DNA of 64,000 bases from Channallabes apus. Taxonomy: Eukaryota; Chordata; Actinopteri; Siluriformes; Clariidae. Under the pieces are notes generated by a model. The model saw only the letters and a list, made by a program, of their open reading frames with translations. It did not search any database and had not been told where the DNA came from. This document shows, one piece after another, positions 1-9,290 of the stretch (its first letter is position 1; each line of letters begins with the position of its first letter). Location: NCBI GenBank assembly GCA_030522415.1, contig CM060113.1, positions 18,706,453 through 18,770,452 on the forward strand, read 5' to 3'. The translations under genes and the position numbers were made by a program.

Positions 1-2
1 TT

Positions 3-668
3 TCACAATTCAGCTTGCGCTTAGAAGGATGTACTGTTATTACCAGCTCAGCAGTAAAAGATCTGGGAGTAATATTAGACAGTAACTTGTCTTTTGAAAA
101 TCACATTTCAAATATCACAAAAACAGCCTTTTTCCATCTTCGAAATATTGCTAAACTTAGGAACATCTTATCCGTATCTGATGCAGAAAAACTAGTTCAT
201 GCATTCATGACCTCCAGACTGGACTATTGTAATGCATTACTAGGTGGTTGTCCTGCATCCTCAATAAACAAGCTTCAGTTAATCCAAAATGCAGCTGCCA
301 GGGTTCTCACTAGATCCAGAAAATATGATCATATAACCCCAATATTATCATCCCTGCACTGGCTACCTGTTCAGTTTAGAATAAATTACAAAATAGTATT
401 ACTTACATACAAGGCCTTAAATGGTTTAGCTCCCACATACCTAACCAGTCTTCTGATACGCTACAATCCACCACGCGCCTTAAGATCACAAAACTCCGGA
501 CTTCTGGTAGTTCCCAGAATTTCAAAATCTACAAAAGGGGGTAGGGCTTTTTCATATTTAGCTCCAAAGCTTTGGAATAGCCTTCCAGACAGTGTTCGGG
601 GAGCAGACACGGTTTCTCAGTTCAAAAGTAGACTCAAGACGCATCTTTTTAATCTGGCATACACATAA
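3..668 (+). CDS. C-terminal part of LINE ORF2 (reverse transcriptase), partial
   Basis: The frame is open from base 3 at the window edge to a TAA at 666-668, so about 221 residues are visible and the true start lies upstream. No endonuclease and no RT catalytic box are visible; those would be upstream. What remains is the region after the RT palm of fish L2-like ORF2 proteins: a VKDLGVILDSNLSF block near the left edge, a SRLDYCNALL block, the HWLPVQFRI stretch, and near the end RAFSYLAPKLWNSLP followed by FKSRLKTHLF. In the complete protein this is the RNA-dependent DNA polymerase and thumb region used in target-primed reverse transcription. The visible part has no internal stop or frameshift. 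It is followed directly by the LINE 3' UTR, which confirms the orientation. Whether the whole ORF is intact is unknown. It is not a host gene. Confidence 0.85.
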   Translation, partial: SQFSLRLEGCTVITSSAVKDLGVILDSNLSFENHISNITKTAFFHLRNIAKLRNILSVSDAEKLVHAFMTSRLDYCNALLGGCPASSINKLQLIQNAAARVLTRSRKYDHITPILSSLHWLPVQFRINYKIVLLTYKALNGLAPTYLTSLLIRYNPPRALRSQNSGLLVVPRISKSTKGGRAFSYLAPKLWNSLPDSVRGADTVSQFKSRLKTHLFNLAYT

Positions 669-1397
669 CTCATCCCAGTACTCATACTCCAGTACACCTA
701 TACCGAATGGCAACTACGCTAATTCTCCCCATCTGTTCTGTATTTCTCTACCCATCCCGAGGCATCGGGAGATTTTGCCAGCTTCAGTAGACAAAGGCCG
801 ACCCTGCGAGGTTCCTGAGGCATCCAGAGAAGGACCAGCTCCAGCTGGATTCAGCTTTATGATGGTTGGAGCTACACATGCTGCTCCTGTGCTTCCAGTG
901 ATCCAGACCTCATCTGCCCTCTGCACCTACTGACTCGTCCCTATGCTGAACTGGTCTTCATGTCAATTTAAATAATTTCTGTCATATTGAATTTTCACCT
1001 GCACAACACACAAGATGTTATATCATTTCTATCTGTTATCGCCCAAATGAGGATGGGTTCCCTGTTGAGTCTGGTTCCTCTCAAGGTTTCTTCCTAATGC
1101 CATCTCAGGGAGTTTTTCCTTGCCACCGTCGCCGTCACCGTTGGCTTGCTCATCAGAGAAATTTCATTCATTCGTCTCACTATTATCTGCACATTTTTCT
1201 CACACATCCACACTTCCAATTATTTTCTTTTCTATAATTATTATTATTATTTGTTTTTATTTATTTATTTTCTATTATAATTTTATTTATTTATTATTTT
1301 ATATATAATTATTTTATTTATAATTAGTGAAGTTATTAGTATAATTGTGAAGCTGCTTTGAGACAATGACCATTGTTAAAAGCGCTATATAAATAAA

Positions 1398-1418
1398 ATT
1401 GAATTGAATTGAATTGAA
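1398..1418 (+). repeat. TTGAA-type tandem tail of the LINE
   Basis: Four head-to-tail TTGAA units directly follow the conserved 3' end of the element. This tail marks the right boundary of the insertion. L2-type LINEs end in short tandem repeats rather than a long poly-A. Confidence 0.85.
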
Positions 1419-2275
1419 AAGATGTTACCATAGCGTTTTCACGCAGCATCGAGTGAAGCCTTTTGAAAGGGAACTTTAACTTTAGTAGATGCTTAACACT
1501 AGAAGCGCAGCGCCAGTGTACTTATAACGTGGTTCAGCGGTCGTTTGACCGCCTATTGTTTTGAATGGGAAGCTGTTGCTGACACACAATGATCGTTAGA
1601 TGGCGCCTTCACCCAAAGCAAATAGTTTAGCTCCAAGATAAACTTGCACTTGGACAATGCGCCATTCATTCCCGCGTTGATAATCAGTGGTATTTTTTTT
1701 CATATTCAACTGAGAAAACCTACTACAGAATCTTTAAGGGGACAAAGGAAGGGAATGAAATGGCAGAAGAAAAAAAACAAGTCATATTTTGCATTATAAC
1801 CCAAAGTTTTTGGCATTACTTTTTTCTGCCGTTTTTTCTCCTCGTTTGTCCATCTAGGGGCTTCGTACTATAACAAAAAGGAAAGCTCTACTTAATTTTA
1901 TATCGTTTTGAGAAAATCCATTAGTTCATTCATTTTATTTGAAGCTTCTGAACGTCTCGGATGGAGCAGGAGCAGCGATGTAGTTCTGAACTCGCTTCCG
2001 TGAAATTATCGCTAAAACAATATTAAATTTGAATAAATAATCAGATCTACCACAGCAGATAATAAACTATGCTATGTCATAACCTAAGCAAACACCACGA
2101 TTATGCCTCGTTTCGTTCGACGGGAACATTGTTCACTTGGCCGCGGTGTATTATAAACCTGTGGATTGTTTCACTGTTTATGCTCACAAGAGTAATAAAA
2201 GCGAGTGAAATGTGGAAATGATGTGTGGCAACTCAATGAGAATTAAACCAAAGATTTCGGTAACTCCACTGAGTG
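1419..2275. other. Unassigned AT-rich sequence, no gene recognised
   Basis: No long open frame and no family I can name. Two small things are visible. A TTAA at 1493-1496 is followed by a stretch with an inverted repeat, GCGGTC at 1537-1542 and GACCGC at 1547-1552, around a 4-base loop. This could be a DNA-transposon end, but I found no matching terminal inverted repeat downstream. The rest is runs of A and T with no evident repeat partner in the window. Confidence 0.4.
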
Positions 2276-2655
2276 TAACATCTGCATAGTGACACTGAAC
2301 ATCTTCCGTTTATCTCTGAAAAAAAAGCTGTATTTTGTTTCTTTATATTTATAATTTTTATAACAGTAGAAGAAGTACGCGCGCGCGCGCACACACATAG
2401 ACACAGGCGCGCACACACACACACACACACACTCCTCTGAGCCCTCGGTAAACATCCAATCACCGTCGGTATACAAATGAGTCAAGACGTAGCCTAACGT
2501 GGTGTCGTGTCGGATTTCAGCGGTCACGGAGTGGGAAGACTTTGAAGAAGCTGCAGTGACAGTAAACAGCTGAACAACTTCACTTTTCGGTTTACCTCTG
2601 AGGGAAAAAAGCTGTATTTTGTTTGTTTATATTTAGAATTTTTATAGTAGTACGA
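2276..2655 (+). repeat. Pair of diverged direct repeats (about 2288-2361 and 2556-2646)
   Basis: Both copies contain a GTGACAGT-like start, a TCTGA-AAAAAAGCTG stretch, then GCTGTATTTTGTTT and a TTTATATTTA-AATTTTTATA run. The second copy has extra bases inside. Between them lie a GC/AC microsatellite and the motif TTTCAGCGGTCACGG, which recurs at about 2849 and, inverted and slightly changed, near 4344. This is the left, more diverged part of the repeat mosaic. Confidence 0.6.
2378..2432. repeat. (GC)n/(AC)n microsatellite
   Basis: Alternating GC then AC dinucleotides with small interruptions, followed by CTCCTCTGAGCCCT. The same arrangement of an AC tract followed by a CTCC-TGAGCCCT motif recurs at about 2763-2836, 3307-3368 and, inverted, near 4380-4430 and 9930-9978. 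The tract is therefore a built-in part of the repeat unit. Confidence 0.85.
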
Positions 2656-2760
2656 GAAAGTTACAGTTTGGTCTGTCTACTGTAGTTCGCACCCTTGTAG
2701 AGAATAAATAAATGAATAACACCTTCATATCCCCTCTCAAGAGAGTGCCATAGAGAGTGC

Positions 2761-2822
2761 GCACGTGCACACACACACACATACACACACACACACACAC
2801 ACAGATACACACACAGACACAC
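2761..2822. repeat. (AC)n microsatellite inside the repeat unit
   Basis: Imperfect AC repeat interrupted by AT and GATAC steps, followed immediately by CTCCCTTGAGCCCT. Short open frames crossing it encode only low-complexity Cys-Val runs and are not genes. Confidence 0.85.
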
Positions 2823-3268
2823 CTCCCTTGAGCCCTGCGTCTGTCGGATTTCAGCGGTCACGGGGTGGAAAGCCTTTGAAGCAGTTTATATATGAAGCTA
2901 AGCTTGAACTTATCAGCATTGTAAATATATAATACATTTCAAATAAAATCGCTATTACTTGACCCTGAAGTTTAGTTTAGCACACACAAAAAACAGAAAA
3001 GTCATTTCTGGTAAATCAATGTATGTGTAGTTTATTTACAGTAATTCATTAAAAATTTACAGTAATTTATAAAAAAAATAACACCATTCAAATGCTTACA
3101 ATTCGTCTAGATTTCTAGCAGATGCCATACGTTTAGTTCCCTGAAGATCTGCCGACTTGATTTTCATTTGCTTACGAACACAAGTTCCATTCAACATATA
3201 ATGAATGTCTGCACATGTTAATATATTCCTAAAATGTATATATTACAAGTTGATAAACTGTTCTGCGG

Positions 3269-3286
3269 TAGCGGAAAAATCCGCTA
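3269..3286. other. Short perfect hairpin, 7-bp stem and 4-base loop
   Basis: TAGCGGA and TCCGCTA flank AAAA. The same hairpin is present inverted near 4450-4467, while the copies near 10000 and 18527 have changed bases on one arm. It belongs to the repeat unit; no function is evident. Confidence 0.6.
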
Positions 3287-3306
3287 AAAAAAGGACAGGC
3301 TGCAGC

Positions 3307-3309
3307 GCA

Positions 3310-3352
<43 letters not shown>

Positions 3353-3354
3353 AC
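3307..3354. repeat. (AC)n microsatellite inside the repeat unit
   Basis: Nearly pure AC repeat preceded by GCTGCAGCGCACGCGC and followed by CTCCCTTGAGCCCT. A GATA run and a TG run follow at about 3379-3412. Confidence 0.85.
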
Positions 3355-4387
3355 CTCCCTTGAGCCCTTCGTCAGTCGGATAGATAGATAGATGTGTGTG
3401 TGTGTGTGTATATAATCAAACACATAAATACAAAATACGTTTCAAATAAAATTGCTATTACTTGACCCTGAAGTTTAGTTTAGCACAAACACACAAAAAA
3501 ACAGAAAAGTCATTTCTGGTAAATCAACTGCATATGTAGTTTATTTACAGTAATTCATTAAAAAATGAATATACATTGTACAGTACACGGTAAACACGGG
3601 AAAGATTACAAAAAACAGTGTCTACTTTATAAACAGCTTGCATGCGTCGAGATGCTGAAATCCCTTGCATGTTGCCGCTCCATTTTGTGCTTCCAAGTGG
3701 AGATATATTTGACCGATAGAAAACAAAAGATCTATAGGTGTGATCACAACCCCCTCCGACCGACCGTGCCATCAATCACTGACCACCTCAGAAGTTCCCT
3801 CCAATGTATGGCTGCAATACTTGTTTTGCAAGTATTTTTAACACCATTCAAATGCTTACAATTCGTCTAGATTTCTAGCAGATGCCATACGTTTAGTTCC
3901 CTGAACATCTGCCGACTTGATTTTCATTTGCTTACGAACACAAGTTCCATTCAACATTGTGTATTTTGCCCATGAAAATTTGACTATATTCATTTATAGG
4001 CTAAATGAATTGTAAGCCTTTGAATGGTGATAACAATACTTCCACTTGGAAGCAAAAAAATGGAGCGGTGGAGACACTGTTTGTTTTTTCATTTTGTAAT
4101 CTTTCCCGTGTTTACCGTGTACTGTACAATGTATATTCATTTTTTAATGAATTACTGTAAATAAACTACATATGCAGTTGATTTACCAGAAACGACTTTT
4201 CTGGTTTTTTTTGTGTGTTTGTGCTAAACTAAACTTCAGGGTCAAGTAATAGCGATTTTATTTGAAAAGTATTATATATTTACAATGCTGATAAGTTCAA
4301 GCTTAGATTCATATAAACTGCTTCAAAGTCTTTCCACCCCGTGACAGCTGAAATCCGACACACGGTGCTTGGATATTTACCGAGGGC

Positions 4388-4430
4388 TCAAGGGAGGTGT
4401 GTCTGTGTGTGTGTGTGTGTGCGTGTGCGC
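4388..4430. repeat. (TG)n microsatellite of the inverted repeat copy
   Basis: A TG tract preceded by AGGGCTCAAGGGAGG and followed by CGCTGCAGCCTGTCC, the inverse of the arrangement at 3300-3368. Confidence 0.85.
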
Positions 4431-4905
4431 TGCAGCCTGTCCTTTTTTTTAGCGGATTTTTCCGCTACCGCAGATCAGTTTATCAACTTGTAATATATAC
4501 ATTTTAGGAATATATTAACATGTGCAGACATCATTATATGTTGAATGGAACTTGTGTTCGTAAGCAAATGAAAATCAAGTCGGCAGATGTTCAGGGAACT
4601 AAACGTATGGCATCTGCTAGAAATCTAGACGAATTGTAAGCATTTGAATGGTGTTAAAAATACTTGCAAAACAAGTATTGCAGCCATACATTGGAGGGAA
4701 CTTCTGAGGTGGTCAGTGATTGATGGCACGGTCGGTCGGAGGGGGTTGTGATCACACCTATAGATCTTTTGTTGTAGGCTATCGGTCAAATATCTCTCCA
4801 CTTGGAAGCACAAAATGGAGCGGCAACATGAAAGGGATTTCAGCATCTCGACGCACATACTAAGCTGTTTATAAAGTAGACACTGTTTGTTTTTTGTAAT
4901 TTTTC

Positions 4906-4910
4906 CCGTG
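4906..4910. repeat. Target-site duplication of copia copy 1, left (CCGTG)
   Basis: CCGTG immediately precedes the LTR and recurs at 9710-9714 immediately after the other LTR. Five base pairs is the usual copia target duplication. The uninterrupted sequence CCCGTGTTTACC is seen in the related repeat copy near 4106-4117, giving an internal picture of the empty site. Confidence 0.9.
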
Positions 4911-5152
4911 TGTTAGCAGAATAACTTTGCCTTCTTGCAGTGGAACAATAATGGACACCACAACATTTATCTTCAGCCCTTACATGGCATAGTTTATTAA
5001 CTAAGAACACAAAACAGATACACCGCTCTTTATGAGTCAAGTGCAGAGAGAGAGAGAAAAAGAAAAAATAATTCCCTTTATATACCTGCTAAACACTGCC
5101 ACCTTTTGGTCATGTATTGGTACAGTCACATGCAATCATACATATATCAACA
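4911..5152 (-). repeat. 3' LTR of copia copy 1
   Basis: 242 bp, bounded by TGTT and AACA on the plus strand. It matches 9466-9709 except for A in place of G near 4989 and one fewer GA step in the purine run at about 5043-5057. Confidence 0.95.
4993..4998 (-). promoter_or_regulatory. Putative polyadenylation signal in the LTR
   Basis: TTTATT on the plus strand is AATAAA on the element strand. It lies about 85 bp downstream of the LTR TATA-like box, where an R-region signal would be expected. The same hexamer is in the 5' LTR at 9548-9553. Confidence 0.55.
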
Positions 5153-5162
5153 CTCCCATTTA
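5153..5162 (-). other. Polypurine tract
   Basis: On the element strand a purine-rich AAATGGGAG directly abuts the start of the 3' LTR, the position of the plus-strand primer in LTR retrotransposons. It is short but perfectly placed. Confidence 0.7.
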
Positions 5163-5198
5163 TGATTGACTTGTATACTGTATAACCTTAACATTATC

Positions 5199-5221
5199 AA
5201 AAAAAAAAAAAAAAAAAAAAA
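5199..5221. repeat. Poly-A run (23 A), poly-T on the element strand
   Basis: Lies between the pol stop codon and the polypurine tract. It has 14 A in the duplicate copy (13735-13748), the only difference I see between the two 5.6-kb segments. Confidence 0.9.
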
Positions 5222-5242
5222 TGACAATCACATGTCAAGCAT

Positions 5243-7660
5243 TTACACACCAAACATGACCCTTGCAAATTTAATTTGCTTAAGTTTGGAGATAGGCTTG
5301 GTCATAGCATCTGCAACCATGTCGTCTGTGGGACAGTAAGCAAGTGCCATCCTCTCATCCTTTATGGTGGACCTAATAAAGTGATATTTAATATCCACAT
5401 GTTTACATCTTTGCCTGGACACAGGGTTCCTAACAAGTGCAATAGTCCCCTGGTTGTCCTCATAAACAACTGTTTTCATGTACACATAGGCATCAATACC
5501 TTTCAGCAGTTGCTCCAAATAAATACACTCCTGTATTGTTAGAGCTAGAGCCATGTATTCGGCTTCGCACGTTGACAGGGCTACTGTGGGTTGCTTTTTG
5601 GTTTTCCAAGAGACTAATGAACTGTCTTTGGCCATACTCACACAATAACCGCTCATGCTACGCCTGTCACTGGTGTCCGCCCCCCAATCTGCATCACTGT
5701 ATGCTACGAGGCCTAAACCTTCGTCACTCTTTCTGAAACAGAGCTGTTTGTCTGCAGTACCCTTGAGATAACGCAAAACATGTTTCACTGTAACCCAATG
5801 CTCATCTGTGGGGTTTGCAAAATGCTGTGATAGTTTGCTTACTATGAAACATAAGTCGGGTCGTGTACAGGTAGCCAAGTATATGAGGCCGCCTACAGCC
5901 TCTCTGTACTTCTTGGCGTCAGTCATTTTAGGTGCATCCACGGAATAGTCTATCTTTTGGTCACACGGTGTTTCCCTAGTTCTACACTCCTGCATGTCAA
6001 AACGATTCAGGATCTTTCCAACATACCTCTCTTGTGACATTTTTATGCAACCATCCGAGTGGTCGAAGTCCATGCCCAGGAAATTCTTCAACTTGCCTAG
6101 GTCTTTCATCTTAAACCTAGTGGAAAGCATGGTCTTCACTTGCTCTAGACTCTTGTTGTTGCTGGCTGCAATGATAAGATCATCCACCATAACAACTATT
6201 ACTTTACCTGTCTGTTTGGATTCTTTTGCGTAGACGCAGTAGTCTGCTGGGTTCTGTGTAAAACCATCATCAATTAGACATGTGTGAAGCATCTCATTCC
6301 AGTTACGTCCCGACTGTTTCAGACCGTAAATGGACTTCTTTAACTTACACACAAGCTCTTTTCCTTCCTTCTCGTAACCCTCAGGTTGTTCCATATAAAT
6401 GTCACGATCGATGGGCGCGTGCAGATAGGCTGTTTTTACGTCCATTTGATGTAATATCAAGCTTTCTTGAGCTGCCTTCTGCATCACTACGCGCACACTG
6501 GTCAGATTGGCTGTAGGTGAGAATGTCTCGCCATAATCTATCCCTGCCTTCTGACTATATCCTTTGGCTACGAATCTAGCCTTGTATTGGTCATGTCCGT
6601 CACTGCCCTCCTTAATTGAATATACCCATCTACCTCCCACTGTCTTTTTGCCCTCTGGTAATGTAGTCAAGGTGAAGGTCTGGTTGTCCTCTAAAGATTG
6701 AATTTCCTCATCCATTGCTCTCCTCCACTTCTCTGACTCAGTTGATGTTATAGCCTCCTTAAAAGTTAGTGGAATACCACAAACAGCTCGATAGCAATAG
6801 TCCATACTAGTGAGTGTGCTGTCATCCTCATCACTATCTTCCTGGCTATAATCCTTCAGATACCCTGGAGGTTTACGCTCTCTTATGGGATATTTCCCTC
6901 TGTTTGGGGCATGTGGCATCACCCTAGGGTGCTTCTCGCCATCATCCCCTAGTGACTGTAAACCTTCAGCCTGTATATCAGTGTTGAGCGTACTAGACTG
7001 TGGTGGTTCTCTATCTTCACTATTTACTATGGGGTCCAGTTCTAGCTCCTTAGTCTGGGTCTCGCTCTCACAAGTTGTCTTTGTGACAAACTTCACTAAT
7101 CTGTGTTTTTGTACTTTCTGTTTACCGGGATAGTAAACTAGGAAGGCGGGGCTACCCTTGTCATGTCCTACAAACAGTCCCTTCTCACACCTAGAATCTA
7201 ATTTACCCCCATCTGGCTGGTACGCGTAACACATTGACCCAAATTTGTGCAACTTGGCTAGATCACACTTCTTCCCCGTTAGTGCTGTGTAAGGTGTAGT
7301 ACCCGTGTGTTTGTTAAAGCACCGATTTCTGGTGTAGGCAGCTTCCTGAATGGCATAATGCCAAAGGCTTTTGGGCAGACCACTGTCAATGAGTTTACAC
7401 CTTGCCATTTCAAAAAGAGTGCGTCCTTCCCTCTCTGCTATCCCGTTCTGGTGTGGTGAGTAGGGACAAGACGTTTCGTGTTTGATTTTATTCTGTCTCA
7501 GTAGTGTCTGAAATCCTCTATTGGTGAACTCAGTCCCATTATCTGACCGTATGCATTTTACATTGCCATAAGGCGCTACATCTGCCAGGAACTTCTCAGT
7601 GGCCTGAACTGAATCACTCTTTGCTTTGAGAAAGTAAACAAACCGCCCCTGTACACACAT
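5243..7660 (-). CDS. copia pol, 3' frame: integrase core to RNase H (copy 1)
   Basis: 805 residues from the first Met of this frame. That Met is probably not a real start: the frame continues the upstream gag-pol frame after a one-base slip. Domains in order: rest of the integrase core, with the second catalytic Asp at about residue 40 (SDNGTEF) and Glu at about 76 (NGIAERE); the post-integrase C-terminal block with FGSMCY near 141; an acidic linker at about 200-290. The RT follows (about 325-570), with QMDVKTAYLHA (Asp about 407), YGLKQ near 445 and the VDD catalytic pair at about 493-494. RNase H comes last, with AYSDADW near 654, CEAEY near 698 and EDNQG near 734. All catalytic residues I looked for are present and there is no internal stop. 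On its own this protein lacks protease and the first integrase Asp, so it is presumably inactive as encoded. Confidence 0.93.
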   Translation of the reverse strand: MCVQGRFVYFLKAKSDSVQATEKFLADVAPYGNVKCIRSDNGTEFTNRGFQTLLRQNKIKHETSCPYSPHQNGIAEREGRTLFEMARCKLIDSGLPKSLWHYAIQEAAYTRNRCFNKHTGTTPYTALTGKKCDLAKLHKFGSMCYAYQPDGGKLDSRCEKGLFVGHDKGSPAFLVYYPGKQKVQKHRLVKFVTKTTCESETQTKELELDPIVNSEDREPPQSSTLNTDIQAEGLQSLGDDGEKHPRVMPHAPNRGKYPIRERKPPGYLKDYSQEDSDEDDSTLTSMDYCYRAVCGIPLTFKEAITSTESEKWRRAMDEEIQSLEDNQTFTLTTLPEGKKTVGGRWVYSIKEGSDGHDQYKARFVAKGYSQKAGIDYGETFSPTANLTSVRVVMQKAAQESLILHQMDVKTAYLHAPIDRDIYMEQPEGYEKEGKELVCKLKKSIYGLKQSGRNWNEMLHTCLIDDGFTQNPADYCVYAKESKQTGKVIVVMVDDLIIAASNNKSLEQVKTMLSTRFKMKDLGKLKNFLGMDFDHSDGCIKMSQERYVGKILNRFDMQECRTRETPCDQKIDYSVDAPKMTDAKKYREAVGGLIYLATCTRPDLCFIVSKLSQHFANPTDEHWVTVKHVLRYLKGTADKQLCFRKSDEGLGLVAYSDADWGADTSDRRSMSGYCVSMAKDSSLVSWKTKKQPTVALSTCEAEYMALALTIQECIYLEQLLKGIDAYVYMKTVVYEDNQGTIALVRNPVSRQRCKHVDIKYHFIRSTIKDERMALAYCPTDDMVADAMTKPISKLKQIKFARVMFGV

Positions 7661-9290
7661 CTGTGAAAGATTGCATATACTTGAAACCTTCTATTGATCC
7701 ATTGCTTACTGGACCAGCTAGATCTGTGTTTACCAGCTCAAGTGGTGTCTTTGCTTTGTCGGTGGGCTCTCTGTTTCTTGTTTGAGTAAACTTACCCTCT
7801 ATGCATACACTACATTCTTTATCAGGCCTACGCTTTGCACCTTTAATGTGCATGCCTACTGTTACTTCCTGTAATTTCAAGATGTCCTCATAATTACAAT
7901 GGCCCATGATCTCATGCCATGTTTGGATATCATGGCTGACATTACACACATCACCTTCATCATACTCAGTTTGCAAGTAATACATTCTCTTACATACATG
8001 AATATTAAACTTTGCTCCACCAGGTGCTACAAGAAAATTTTTACCTTCATCAAAGAACACCTTGGCACCGTTAGCGGTGGCACTCTTAACTGAGAAGAGT
8101 TCTTGTGGGAAGGAAGGGATGTAGAGGGCGTTTTTTAACGTCACTGTACACCGGCACCCCTTGCGGTCCTTGAGGCACACCTGCGCATCTCCCCTGCCCT
8201 GTGCCAACCTGAAGGTGCGCTTTCCATCTGCTAGCTCCATGCTGTGCCTCTCGGGCTTGAAGGTGCTGTCAAAGTTCTTGAATCGGCTCCTGTCATTGAT
8301 GATGTGGGATGACGCACCCGTGTCCACGAGCAGCCCTTTTCTCTGTATCGGTGGCTGTTGCCCTGACCGGCTGGCCTCTTCTGCCTGCGCCCCGAACGTG
8401 AAGTCTTCTCTTCCCGCGGCTTCCCGCGCGCCATCTCGCCCACGACTAGCTTTACGGCCATCGCCTCCACGGCCGCTATCTTGGGCACATGCGCACCGAG
8501 AGCCTTGTGCACGTTCTTTCTTTCTGCACGCTTTATCTGTGTGACTTGTGATTTTGCAGAAACTACACCAAGCTTTCTTTGTGCAGTTATTTTTCCGGTG
8601 GCCCTTTTCTCCGCATCGCCAGCACACTAGATCCGTGGCGTGTGCGTCCTTCTTCTTTGGTGCCGCCTGAGCCTTCAGGACCCTCTCTCCCGCTTCCTCT
8701 GCAATTGGGTCTGAATCTTCCGAGGCTTCAAAGTTTCGCAACTTAGCTTTGAACTCTCCCAACTTCATATCCGCTGAACCATGTGTAACCATCAACGTGA
8801 ACGGCTTGTACTTTTCTGGTAATCCCCTCATAACCATCGCCATCATCAGTCCTTCACTTGGTGCTTCACCTGCACTTCTGAGCGCCGTAATGATTTGCTC
8901 TGCTCTGATAATGTATTCGGTCACAGTCTCTGTGTCCGTTTTCTTCAGCGAAGTAAGTGTTATGTACAGGGAGACAATCCGGGGCCTACCTTTACCGATG
9001 TAGTGTTCTCGTAACACTCGGAGACTCTCTCTGCCTTTGTCTTTAGTGTCTCTGAATATCAGTCCCAAGGTCGTATTGTCGAGTAATGGTGCCAGCGCGC
9101 AATATGCGTCCGCATTAAGCTTGTCCTCTTGGGCCTGTTCCTCCACCGTCAGAGGTGCAGCAGGTTCGTTTAGGATTGTCTGCTTCAGGCCTACACTGTG
9201 CATGCAGCACAACATCCTTTCTTCCCAGAGCTCATACTCCTCTGCTCTTCCGTCAAACGTGGGCCACTTGGTCTTGCTTCTGTTTGTCAT
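7614..9290 (-). CDS. copia gag-pol, 5' frame: Gag, protease, start of integrase (copy 1)
   Basis: 558 residues starting at an ATG 175 bp downstream of the 5' LTR, a normal leader length for copia. Residues 1 to about 200 match the copia-type Gag fold (KWPTFDG and the ESLRVLREHY stretch). A CCHC zinc knuckle, Cys223-x2-Cys226-x4-His231-x4-Cys236, follows for RNA packaging. The basic Gly/Arg-rich stretch at about 262-295 is a linker. The aspartic protease active site is DTGASSH at about 323. The integrase HHCC zinc site is His459-x4-His464 and Cys493-x2-Cys496, and the first catalytic Asp is in NTDLAGP at about 523. The frame then runs out at residue 558 within the integrase core. It overlaps the next frame by 47 bases, and copia elements normally read through here as a single polyprotein. 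Confidence 0.93.
   Translation of the reverse strand: MTNRSKTKWPTFDGRAEEYELWEERMLCCMHSVGLKQTILNEPAAPLTVEEQAQEDKLNADAYCALAPLLDNTTLGLIFRDTKDKGRESLRVLREHYIGKGRPRIVSLYITLTSLKKTDTETVTEYIIRAEQIITALRSAGEAPSEGLMMAMVMRGLPEKYKPFTLMVTHGSADMKLGEFKAKLRNFEASEDSDPIAEEAGERVLKAQAAPKKKDAHATDLVCWRCGEKGHRKNNCTKKAWCSFCKITSHTDKACRKKERAQGSRCACAQDSGRGGDGRKASRGRDGAREAAGREDFTFGAQAEEASRSGQQPPIQRKGLLVDTGASSHIINDRSRFKNFDSTFKPERHSMELADGKRTFRLAQGRGDAQVCLKDRKGCRCTVTLKNALYIPSFPQELFSVKSATANGAKVFFDEGKNFLVAPGGAKFNIHVCKRMYYLQTEYDEGDVCNVSHDIQTWHEIMGHCNYEDILKLQEVTVGMHIKGAKRRPDKECSVCIEGKFTQTRNREPTDKAKTPLELVNTDLAGPVSNGSIEGFKYMQSFTDVCTGAVCLLSQSKE
7646..7649 (-). other. Frameshift site inside the integrase core (copy 1)
   Basis: The two pol frames meet in this region, and a run of four C (four G on the element strand) is the simplest place for a one-base gain. 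The same run, in the same phase, is at 16173-16176 in the duplicate. It lies within integrase, so it is not a natural gag/pol border. I infer an inactivating indel or a base-calling error at a short homopolymer. Confidence 0.7.

Larger units (their letters stand above)
1..1418 (+). mobile_element. 3' portion of an L2-like non-LTR retrotransposon (LINE)
   Basis: Seen: the end of a reverse-transcriptase ORF runs in from the left edge, followed by about 730 bp of non-coding 3' UTR and a terminal run of TTGAA repeats. The UTR holds the stretches GGTTCCTCTCAAGGTTTC (about 1073-1090) and CAGGGAGTTTTTCCTTGCC (about 1106-1124), and the block CTGCTTTGAGACAATG just before the tail. From family knowledge, these are typical of fish L2-type LINE 3' ends, and a short tandem tail is the usual L2 end. 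Inferred: a plus-strand insertion whose 5' part lies outside the window, so it cannot be told whether the copy is full length. A related clade (CR1 or Rex1) is the alternative, but the tail favours L2. Confidence 0.85.
2816..3957 (+). repeat. Left cluster of an unclassified foldback-like repeat (plus orientation)
   Basis: Two overlapping partial copies lie head to tail, starting near 2816 and near 3430. Shared blocks include CTATTACTTGACCCTGAAG (about 2952 and 3461), GTCATTTCTGGTAAATCA (about 3001 and 3508), TTTACAGTAATTCATTAAAA, and CAAATGCTTACAATTCGTC (about 3089 and 3849). The later copy carries an extra middle part (about 3565-3840) that the first copy lacks. All these blocks recur inverted between 4006 and 4910 and after the copia insertion from 9710. 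I see no transposase and do not recognise the family. Confidence 0.7.
4006..4910 (-). repeat. Right cluster of the same repeat, inverted (minus orientation)
   Basis: Read on the minus strand this repeats the blocks of 2816-3957 in the same order, in two partial copies (about 4006-4402 and 4380-4910). Examples are CTTCAGGGTCAAGTAATAG at about 4237 and GACGAATTGTAAGCATTTG at about 4628. The centre of inversion lies near 3958-4005. The second copy is cut at 4910 by the copia insertion and resumes at 9710. Confidence 0.7.

Noticed and set aside
592..1308. Frames at 592-933, 714-926 and 1120-1308
   Set aside because: They lie in the end of LINE ORF2 or its 3' UTR, in other frames, with no homology I recognise.
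2233..3423. Short minus-strand frames rich in Cys-Val or Val-Cys
   Set aside because: They are translations of (AC)n microsatellites.
3545..4858. Frames of about 77-101 codons repeated in inverted copies (LKSLACCRSILCFQVE-like)
   Set aside because: They repeat because the DNA is an inverted repeat. The copies carry indels and substitutions that do not respect the frame, and no domain is visible, so I treat them as part of the unclassified repeat.
7614..7660. Programmed ribosomal frameshift between gag and pol
   Set aside because: The shift lies inside integrase rather than at a gag/pol border, and copia elements normally use a single frame.
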